In this document: positions 57,901 through 64,000 of the stretch, piece by piece
Layout of the letters: every line of letters starts with the position of its first letter
Position numbering within the stretch: the first letter of the stretch is position 1
From: Flavobacterium cerinum
Lineage (GTDB): Bacteria; Bacteroidota; Bacteroidia; Flavobacteriales; Flavobacteriaceae
DNA length: 64,000 nucleotides
Assembly (NCBI RefSeq): GCF_004028155.1
Contig: NZ_SBII01000016.1
Span: 17,593-81,592, forward strand
Direction: 5' to 3'
Notes under the pieces: generated by a model
What the model was told of the DNA's origin: nothing
Database searches by the model: none
Seen by the model: the letters and a program-made list of their open reading frames with translations, nothing else
Program-made: the position numbers and the translations under genes

Positions 57901-60900
57901 TTTATTTGAAGCATCATTTCTTACAAATCCGTAAGGACCTGACCAGAAACTCTTGTTTGTTGTACTGCAAACTGCTCTTACAAAGTATTCGTAAGTTGCC
58001 ATGCTAGCAGTATTAAAATCTGAAGCAAGAGGTGTATAAGTTGTTGCAGATACTAATGTACCGCTTGTTGGCAATGTACCATTGTTAATTGGCTGTATTG
58101 CTACTTCCCACTGGGTTTCTGTTCCTCCTGCTGTCCAGTTAAAGACTCCATTAGAATCAACAGACTGGTTGATTGGCTGTGGACATGTAATAGGACTGCA
58201 CGATACAAAACCAGTAAAAATAGTATGATTCAATGGACCAATACCAGCCGGGCTAGTCCAAACATTTGTTCCATCAGCCTTTTGTATTGTAACAGTAGCC
58301 TGAGCTTCGCCTCCTGATGGAACAGAACCTACAGCGTCCCAGAATAATGAGAACTCAACACCATCACATAAAAACACAGTATAAGTGGTAGAAGAGCCAC
58401 CTGCTGCTGCATTCAAGGTTAATGTTTGTAATGTAACCTCATTTTGAATCAAATAAATCTCTCCTTGTATATCTCCAAAATTTACAGGGTTAGCCAATGT
58501 AATGGTATATTCACATAAGTTTGCGAAGCTACACATTGTTGTAAAATGTAACGGACCAGACCATGGGCTGTCAGTAGTACCACATGATGATCTAACATAA
58601 CAATCATACTTTGTAGCCGGATCTAAATTTCCAACAGTATATGGATTTGTTGTTGCCGAATGTGCATACTGAGGATCACCATCTCCTACCGGGGCAGGAA
58701 GTCCAGCCGGTTGTACATAAACATCCCATGCAGTCTCTGTACCTGTTGGATCCCATTTGATCTGAACTTCAGTATCAGCAACATTTTGAACTACAAGATT
58801 TGTAGGCTGTGGGCATGTTGGTATATCTTCAATAATTACTTTATCAATTATAAGGCTTTGCCCTCTATATCCCTGAGGAAGTGCCGGTCTTTGCGGTATA
58901 TGCCAAGAAATATTAATATTACCGGTTACACCTACAGGAAGGTTGATAACTTTTTCTTTCCACTCCTGATTATTAAGTGCCGGGATATCTCCATAATTAA
59001 CACTATATAATTCTGTAGTAAAGTTTGCAGGTTCAACACCTGTGGTAGAAAGTCTTACTTCAAGATCTTCTTCAAAATCAGAGTAAGTTACCCTGTACTG
59101 ATATCTTAAACGCTGATTAGGACCAACTGTAATAGTTGGTGAAATCAAATAATCATTATTAGCACCATTAGATCCTGTAAACATAGCGGCTGCATACTGT
59201 CCTTCAAAAGGATTGACAGTCATATTCAGGAACCAAAAGAATGTGTCATTGTTAATATCTGTCACTCTCCAGCATTCTTTTGTGGCAGAGTTAGCCTCAA
59301 AAGTTTCTATAAATGGTGTTGGAAAAGGAGTACATAAAGTTGTAAACTTTACCGGGCCTATCCATTGGCTTTGATCTGTAGCATTACAGTATGCCCTAAC
59401 ATAATACTCGTATTGTGTATTTGCTAATAATGATCCTGACGGAGTATTAGTGCTACTCGAAGTTAATGTACCCGCAGTTGTAGGAACGCCAGTTCCTGCA
59501 GGCTGTACTTTTACTTCCCATTGTGTCTCTTGGAATCCAGGGACCCACGACAACATGGCAGAATTCTGCGTTACATTTGAAACAACTGGCAAAGAAGGAT
59601 TAGGACATGCCGGAGCCACATCGATCCTCACATCATCAATCATCAAAATAGAAGTTCCTCCATTCGCTACAATAAACGAAGGCGGTACTCTAAAGGCAAT
59701 ATACACAGGGCCATTAGCATTAATGTATAAAGCTTTCTCTATGTAATCTGTATTGGTAAAATCAATTAAAGGCATAATTACCGAAAAACTCGCCGGGTTG
59801 GTATCTGTGGTAGACATTAGTACCTCCATACCAAATCTTGGAGCACCAAAAAGTGGTGAAAATGCAGCCTTATATTTAAACTTAAGTTCTTTTGTTCCTA
59901 TTACATTAATTGCAGGAGATATTAACCAGTCATTATAACTTGGTGTCCCAAAGAATGGATTCCCTTGGATTTGCGGATTTGCAGCCTGCATTGTCCATTG
60001 TGCATTGTCTGTATTAGCGTTTAATATAGACCAACAAAACTTATGGGTTGTAGCCACATCAGTATCATTAAAGCTTTCATAGAAAGGAACATCAAAAGCA
60101 CCACATAAAGTAGTGAAATTTATTGGGCCTACCCAGTTACTTTGATGTGTAGCATCACAATAAGCCCTTACATAATACTCATACTGTGTTGCATGGTTAA
60201 GTGTTGGAGAATAGGTGTTAGAGCTTATTAGCACACCACTACCTGTAGGCAAGCCTGTGCCTTTAGGCTGTACAGCAATTTGCCATTGTGTTTCTGCATC
60301 ACCTGCTGTCCAAGATAACACAGCTGTTGATGTAGTCATACCTGTAGCAGTTGGTGTAACAGGATCCGGGCATGCTGGCTTCTCTTCTATAACAACATCG
60401 TCAATAAGTATCCTGGTTGCCGTAGAACCTGTACCAGGCACTACAACAAATGCAATATTAACAGGACCTGTTATTGTAGCAGGAATATTAATTATTTTTT
60501 CAATATACGTGTTATTACTAAACGCTGTTTCAGGCATTAGTATCGTACTAAAATTACTTGAACCTACACCGGTTGTAGAGATCTTAATAGCATATTTAGC
60601 CGTTCCACCTACTATCTGGTGCTTATATTTTAACCGCTTTTGCGTAGTACCTAAATCAATCTGTGGGGTAGAAAAATAGTCGTTATTGTTGTTTTGATAC
60701 GTATTTGTAGTCAAATTAGCTGCCGATGACAGGTAGCTCCAAAACAATCCATCATTATTTACATCTATAGCAGTCCAGCAAGGTGCAGGTACTGTTGCAG
60801 ATGTTCCTGTAAAATTTTGCGTATATGGAGTAGGGAATACAGTACATTGTGTTATAAACCTGTACGGCGTACTCCATCCTCCCGGAACACCACCACATAC

Positions 60901-62520
60901 AGATCGTACATAAAGATCATATGGTGTACCGGCAACAAGTCCAGTATTTATCAAATTATCAACGTTAGTTGAAGTAGTAGTACCAGCACCAGTTGGCACA
61001 CCAGCTCCTGCAGCCTGAACTTTATATTCCCATGCTGTAGCAAAACCGCCTACGTTATCCCATGAGAATTTTGTACTGGTCTGCAATAGATCTTTATAAG
61101 TAAATACGGCCGGTGGAGCGCACTGAGCTGTATTTATTGTTAAGGTAAATGCAATACCCGCAGTAGCTGTTAAGTTTGAAGATACTACTATAAAATAAGT
61201 ATGCCCAGCCTGTACAAATATATTTGGAGTAGTTCCTGGAACGTTTACAGCCGATGTAGTTGTTGCGCCTATACATTGTACACCTACGTTAGAACAGCCA
61301 TCATAAACAAAAACCCCCGTACTATGATTAAAACTAGCAGATGATGTTACATTTTTAACCGTAATAATACCATCTTGTGTTGGTGTGTAGGAGAAGAAAG
61401 CCTTAGCTCCAGTGAGGTAATTTTGGGTTACCGATGGTGATAGACAGCTTGTCCCTTGATTGGCATAAGTTGGGGCGCCTGCAAAAGCAAATGTGCTTAA
61501 GTTAGCAGAATAGGTATAAGGTGCTCCTGTTGGAGGAACGACCAAAGGGAATGCACACGATGTACCTACAATAGGTGTAGTAAAATTAAAAGGTCCCGCC
61601 CAACCACTAGATGACTGTGAGCATATCGTTTTAATATATACATCATATTTCGTACCCGGAACCAAAGTCGAAGGATTATAAGAATTCCCTGTCGCAATAC
61701 CTGTTGGTCCTACCGGAGTAGCAGGTGTAGTTGAAGGAAAAACCTGAATTTCAAATTGTGTTGCGGATGGATGCGTCCAGTTCAAACTTGCAGATTGAGG
61801 TGTTAAACCCGAAGCCGTAAAATTTCCAGCAAGTACTTTATCACAAAGCTGTGCTGTTAAAACACTTACATTATCAATATACCAGGCATCTGCATTTGGG
61901 GTAGCACCTACCTGATTGTTTACCAATACAAAAGCAATATGTACGGGTATACCAGCAGCAATACTGGATGGAATAGGTACAACTTTTTCTTCATAAACTA
62001 AAGGATTGGCACTAAGTTGTGCTTCAGTCCATGTAGCAAGAACAGTAGTATAACTGGTATGATCCAAATGATTCGCTGTAGTTAAGCGTATCTCATAGAT
62101 GTTTCCATTATCTACAGTACTGGATTGTTTGGTAAAAAAACGTATCTCTCCACTTGCAGGAACGTTAAAACCGGGAGCAACCAAAAAATTTCGCTCTGTA
62201 ACTCCGGCTCCAATATTATGAGCTGATGGGTCAATAAAGGCTGCCCCATTGCTCAAGTAGCCATCAGTACTTGTTGTCCATGGTGTAGGTGGCAGCACTA
62301 CCCCATTATTAATTGGAATCCAACTTGCAGGAATACCACTTTCAAAATTTTCAAGAGCCAGCTGCCCATATCCGGTCAATGAAAATAGAGTTAAAAAAAA
62401 CATCAGCAGAGTTGTTTTTCCAATGAAATTTTTCGGACTCAAAAAATGATAAACTTCCGAACAGAGTTCGAGAAAATTCATCCACAATAACCGTACGGCC
62501 ATTAGTAGTTTTTGGTTCAT
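54934..62520 (-). CDS. Giant multidomain T9SS-secreted adhesin
   Basis: The 2,528-residue surface or secreted protein has a long leader (hydrophobic core about 35-52, ending G-Y-G-Q). Cleaved-adhesin/MAM-like jelly rolls lie near 55-200, 570-720, 825-960 and 1075-1215. They alternate with fibronectin III modules centred near 247, 490, 743, 996, 1260 and 1467 (recurring S-W-x-x-G-x-x-E-T-Q-W-E). A large middle region follows, then four about 87-residue repeats (about 2008-2355; T-G-x-I-D-L and G-T-Y-x-I-T-Y-T-V). The end is a type B sorting domain from about 2447 (P-R-G-I-S-P-N-G-D-G-L-N-D to G-W-V-Y-I-N). T9SS carries it across the outer membrane. A role in adhesion or matrix binding is inferred. 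Confidence 0.9.
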   Translation of the reverse strand: MNQKLLMAVRLLWMNFLELCSEVYHFLSPKNFIGKTTLLMFFLTLFSLTGYGQLALENFESGIPASWIPINNGVVLPPTPWTTSTDGYLSNGAAFIDPSAHNIGAGVTERNFLVAPGFNVPASGEIRFFTKQSSTVDNGNIYEIRLTTANHLDHTSYTTVLATWTEAQLSANPLVYEEKVVPIPSSIAAGIPVHIAFVLVNNQVGATPNADAWYIDNVSVLTAQLCDKVLAGNFTASGLTPQSASLNWTHPSATQFEIQVFPSTTPATPVGPTGIATGNSYNPSTLVPGTKYDVYIKTICSQSSSGWAGPFNFTTPIVGTSCAFPLVVPPTGAPYTYSANLSTFAFAGAPTYANQGTSCLSPSVTQNYLTGAKAFFSYTPTQDGIITVKNVTSSASFNHSTGVFVYDGCSNVGVQCIGATTTSAVNVPGTTPNIFVQAGHTYFIVVSSNLTATAGIAFTLTINTAQCAPPAVFTYKDLLQTSTKFSWDNVGGFATAWEYKVQAAGAGVPTGAGTTTSTNVDNLINTGLVAGTPYDLYVRSVCGGVPGGWSTPYRFITQCTVFPTPYTQNFTGTSATVPAPCWTAIDVNNDGLFWSYLSSAANLTTNTYQNNNNDYFSTPQIDLGTTQKRLKYKHQIVGGTAKYAIKISTTGVGSSNFSTILMPETAFSNNTYIEKIINIPATITGPVNIAFVVVPGTGSTATRILIDDVVIEEKPACPDPVTPTATGMTTSTAVLSWTAGDAETQWQIAVQPKGTGLPTGSGVLISSNTYSPTLNHATQYEYYVRAYCDATHQSNWVGPINFTTLCGAFDVPFYESFNDTDVATTHKFCWSILNANTDNAQWTMQAANPQIQGNPFFGTPSYNDWLISPAINVIGTKELKFKYKAAFSPLFGAPRFGMEVLMSTTDTNPASFSVIMPLIDFTNTDYIEKALYINANGPVYIAFRVPPSFIVANGGTSILMIDDVRIDVAPACPNPSLPVVSNVTQNSAMLSWVPGFQETQWEVKVQPAGTGVPTTAGTLTSSSTNTPSGSLLANTQYEYYVRAYCNATDQSQWIGPVKFTTLCTPFPTPFIETFEANSATKECWRVTDINNDTFFWFLNMTVNPFEGQYAAAMFTGSNGANNDYLISPTITVGPNQRLRYQYRVTYSDFEEDLEVRLSTTGVEPANFTTELYSVNYGDIPALNNQEWKEKVINLPVGVTGNINISWHIPQRPALPQGYRGQSLIIDKVIIEDIPTCPQPTNLVVQNVADTEVQIKWDPTGTETAWDVYVQPAGLPAPVGDGDPQYAHSATTNPYTVGNLDPATKYDCYVRSSCGTTDSPWSGPLHFTTMCSFANLCEYTITLANPVNFGDIQGEIYLIQNEVTLQTLTLNAAAGGSSTTYTVFLCDGVEFSLFWDAVGSVPSGGEAQATVTIQKADGTNVWTSPAGIGPLNHTIFTGFVSCSPITCPQPINQSVDSNGVFNWTAGGTETQWEVAIQPINNGTLPTSGTLVSATTYTPLASDFNTASMATYEYFVRAVCSTTNKSFWSGPYGFVRNDASNKALVLPVNSGDTCVNALTAASFTASTPSTEPMTCTGTNDGDVWFQFDAISKVHIISVDNFSGDYYYANGEAPQPKFTMTLYKVVGTALQQMACTTNNVIVAAYSTELEIGTTYKVRLTLNGTSPNVHTFDVCVTTPTNPCALNTVNSGFETPSQATAGFTQFTRQQVLQGWRTNVPNWDEFFLVGPINTFGVAPYEGGQYIQMLETNVPQDPTDLINVTGTFQDFDSSEITKFNFNYAHAGRSEGRTIQVLAGPPAGPFVLLQEHVGTMAWSIGQGEYVVPASQPVTRFVFRAKNNEIGNLLDAVNITANNELITQPHTLVCEVNETTLAAEGVGQWIADAANPGPVVITTPNSKTTTVTGFVHSGEYIFHWKTRYCDNTVTVTNIAVDDIPQVVTPVTYCTNTTANPLTAPDLTGFTLAWYTQPTGGTAITAPTPDTTTAGTTPYYVAYVNADGCEGARAQLDVIIKDIITPVVGFTYDAASYCLTATNPVITLDTDFSVNGTFAATPDGLTIDTLTGAIDLSTSSAGTYEITYTVDPSLCVNGNSSTFQMEIVTPVVPVTGFTFAASYCIAGTNPLPILANNFYTGGVFNAETGLEINTVTGEIDLVNSQPGTYNVTYTVTAGNCLDGGSTAVTVIVTPLTAPVVSFNYDTPACINSGDELVPTLSDNFNFGGTFSSTTLTVDTQTGIIDLSTATAGEHDVIYTFTKDALLCVDGGTFTFKVELTAGITPVTNFSYDSSYCSDATNASPQLATGFTTGGVFKSGDGLVINSTTGEIDVVNSKAGSYGITYVIEPDAETCNEGGSFSFTVVIAGSLEVVISRECKGQNAWLLATPVNGSYDPNAVNYVWKNENGTVVGSSAEFNAAEYYALNGTQKLPMIFTVTVSSGSCSNEVSYTLHNIMCEIPRGISPNGDGLNDSFDLSGSGVTSITIFNRYGKKVFSHGANYTNQWHGQDESNNELPDGTYFYSIAKTDGSNATGWVYINRAH

Positions 62521-62802
62521 AATAAATTTGTTTTCGTTAATAGTTTATAGTATAGTTTATATTAACAAATTTTAACAAAAAAAGAACATTATACTAATGG
62601 TTGTATTTAGATTTTCAGTAATTTAAAAAGGTCCTTTTTTATATAATGCTACTTATTAACAATTGATTACAAGAAAAAAAGTTAATTACAACTAAACCTT
62701 ATTTTTTAGTCATTTTTTTAGTGAATTCATAGTTTTATTTTTATAAATATAAGAATAAACTTATTTATTATAAAAAACATAAGCATACAACATCATTTTT
62801 TG
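62521..62802. other. AT-rich upstream region of the adhesin gene
   Basis: The region contains TATAGTTTATA-like direct repeats just before the start (AGTTTATA twice, about 62,543-62,562) but no consensus promoter. No gene is supported. Confidence 0.35.
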
Positions 62803-63127
62803 GTAAATCATAGAGATAAGCTTATCTCCATTAATGATACAGCTATTACATTTTTTTTGCTACTGGCAAACATCTTTTTATTTATACAAATACCAGCCAC
62901 AGCTACTTATACAATAGCAATCTTAAAGATTTGATAAGTAAACTGGACCCCAATCTTTTCTTTAAGGTGAATCGAAAGTATATTATAAACCGAAATCACA
63001 TTAAAGAGATTATTAAGCATAACGGTAAAAAATAGAATTGGTATTAAACATTACCATTCCGGGTACTGAAGCAATAATATTAAGCAAAAAGGAAATTAAT
63101 AACTTTAAGAATGGGCTCGATTCCTAA
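62803..63127 (+). pseudogene. Broken LytTR-type response regulator (DNA-binding domain)
   Basis: The plus strand encodes F-F-A-T-G-K-H-L-F-I-Y-T, then N-L-K-D-L-I-S-K-L-D-P-N-L-F-F-K-V-N-R-K-Y-I-I-N and H-I-K-E-I-I-K-H-N-G-K-K, followed at once by TAG. One more A in the A-run near 63,030 would restore the frame to E-L-V-L-N-I-T-I-P-G-T-E-A-I-I-L-S-K-K-E-I-N-N-F-K, ending at 63127. This is a near-complete LytTR domain. A second frame break occurs in the T8 run near 62,851-62,858. The receiver domain is absent. It is a pseudogene, or carries two sequencing errors in homopolymers. Confidence 0.7.
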
Positions 63128-63140
63128 GCTTACAATTATA

Positions 63141-63173
63141 AAAAAAGCACCTAAAATGATTAGGTGCTTTTTT
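63141..63173. terminator. Bidirectional terminator after the phnA-family gene
   Basis: AAAAAAGCACCTA (63141-63153) pairs with TAGGTGCTTTTTT (63161-63173). It serves both the leftward phnA gene and the decayed regulator. Confidence 0.85.
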
Positions 63174-63195
63174 TAAATCAGTACTATATTAAGTA

Positions 63196-63777
63196 CTATT
63201 GCTTTTTTACATATTTGGTTAAAATAACAATTGCCTGCCCTTCAATTTTCCCTTCAATCTGTTCATGATTGTCATGTACTAAACGAATATTTCTTACTGC
63301 CGTACCAATCTTAGCATTCAAAGTAGATCCCTTAACATCCAAATCTTTGATTAACGTTACTGAATCTCCATTTTGAAGAATATGACCGTTACTATCTTTA
63401 TGGAATAGAATTTCTCCATCACCTGTATGATCTCCTGTAGCTTTAGCCCATTCAAGATTTTCATCATCAAGATACATCATATCTAATGCATCAGAAGCCC
63501 AACTTTCATTACGGAAACGATTTAACATACGCCAGGAGACAACCTGCACAACAGGTACTTCACTCCACATAGAACCCGGTAGAACACTTTCCCAGAAGGC
63601 AGCATCTAATTCTTCTTTCTTTTCAATCTGATTCAAACATTTTTCGCTGATTAAAATTGAACTGTCTGCTCCATTATTTTTGACTGGTGGTACTTCATAA
63701 ACAACCAGGCTTTCTGTAGCTCCACTTAATTCACAAGCATTCCCGCTTCTTTTCCTGAGTAAATCTTCTAATTTCAT
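63196..63777 (-). CDS. PhnA-family protein (YjdM-like)
   Basis: The 193-residue protein has an N-terminal half (K-R-S-G-N-A-C-E-L-S-G, S-W-R-M-L-N-R-F-R-N-E-S-W-A-S-D-A-L-D-M-M-Y-L) and a C-terminal PhnA domain at about 115-190. The marks of that domain are V-K-D-S-N-G-x-x-L-Q-x-G-D-S-V-T-L-I-K-D-L-D-V-K-G-like spacing and K-x-G-T-A-V-R-N-I-R-L, followed by I-E-G-K-I-E-G-Q-A-I-V-I-L-T. Despite the name, PhnA relatives are not proven phosphonate hydrolases. Single-gene unit with a terminator 23 nt past its stop. Confidence 0.85.
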   Translation of the reverse strand: MKLEDLLRKRSGNACELSGATESLVVYEVPPVKNNGADSSILISEKCLNQIEKKEELDAAFWESVLPGSMWSEVPVVQVVSWRMLNRFRNESWASDALDMMYLDDENLEWAKATGDHTGDGEILFHKDSNGHILQNGDSVTLIKDLDVKGSTLNAKIGTAVRNIRLVHDNHEQIEGKIEGQAIVILTKYVKKQ

Positions 63778-63918
63778 TTGATAATCTTAATATTCGCCAT
63801 AAAGGTAAAAAATGGCTGGACAATATGCCTAAATTTTAAACATTTTCATTTTAAAATACTGTAATTTCCCTTACTTATCTTATAGGAATTGTATTGAAAG
63901 ATCAATAAACTATAATCG

Positions 63919-64000
63919 TTATTTAACCGATTTCAGGACAAATTTAAGATTGTCAATCAGGGAGCCGTCTATAGTAGGTAAAATAGTGAAATTGAATAAG
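63919..64000 (-). CDS. C-terminal end of a gene cut by the window edge
   Basis: A minus-strand frame is open from the window end to TAA at 63919-63921, giving at least 26 residues (…T-I-D-G-S-L-I-D-N-L-K-F-V-L-K-S-V-K). The composition is protein-like and the strand matches phnA, 141 nt away. Too little is visible to name it. Confidence 0.4.
   Translation of the reverse strand, partial: LFNFTILPTIDGSLIDNLKFVLKSVK

Noticed and set aside
55500..62500. Plus-strand frames opposite the adhesin (for example 58660-59010, 60215-60679)
   Set aside because: They are antisense shadows of Thr/Gly/Val-rich repeats with no gene-like composition.
1..64000. tRNA, rRNA and CRISPR arrays
   Set aside because: No cloverleaf, rRNA signature or regular direct-repeat/spacer array was seen on either strand.

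Overview
The window looks like part of a Flavobacteriaceae chromosome (Bacteroidetes, Flavobacterium-like). The evidence is an AT-rich host background, promoters of the TTTG-N18-21-TAnnTTTG type, start codons without Shine-Dalgarno sequences, a giant secreted protein with a type B T9SS sorting domain, and several TonB-dependent receptors. No 16S rRNA, tRNA or CRISPR array was seen.

Positions 1 to about 24,662 are the right-hand part of a Mu-like (transposable, contractile-tailed) prophage that is visibly richer in G+C than the host. The transposition and early genes must lie left of the window. A short accessory stretch (1-1,760) holds an FtsK-gamma-like protein, a nucleoside-deoxyribosyltransferase-like protein and a secreted protein. 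Two late operons then diverge from a repeat-rich control region at 10,068-10,223. The leftward one encodes small and large terminase, gp36-like protein, a portal/MuF/toxin-like fusion, tape measure, gpG-like and gp37-like proteins. The rightward one encodes protease/scaffold, capsid, sheath, tube, a -1 frameshifting tail chaperone, hub, endolysin, a candidate u-spanin, baseplate, collar fibre, an SGNH-hydrolase fibre and holin. A compact structured RNA candidate with its own promoter and terminator sits antisense between the tape-measure and portal genes, and 11-nt-phased TTTAAAAC repeats recur at gene borders.

From 24.9 to 31.0 kb is a thiamine operon, thiS-thiC-tenI/thiE-like-thiE-thiG-thiH-thiF, read leftward under a TPP riboswitch. 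From 31.1 to 36.9 kb is an RND efflux operon (fusion protein, pump, outer-membrane factor). From 37.0 to 41.8 kb are a small secreted protein, a YdjM-like membrane protein, a decayed trans-aconitate methyltransferase gene and a TonB-type outer-membrane receptor. From 42.0 to 46.9 kb is an iron-type uptake cluster (TonB receptor, DUF4374 lipoprotein, PepSY membrane protein) with a dyad operator in its promoter.

From 47.1 to 54.7 kb is a complete trpEGDCFBA-aroF operon led by a classical attenuator: a 21-residue leader peptide with three consecutive Trp codons plus one more, then an intrinsic terminator. From 54.9 to 62.5 kb is a 2,528-residue multidomain T9SS adhesin. The right edge holds a broken LytTR regulator gene, a phnA-family gene and the end of an unidentified gene.
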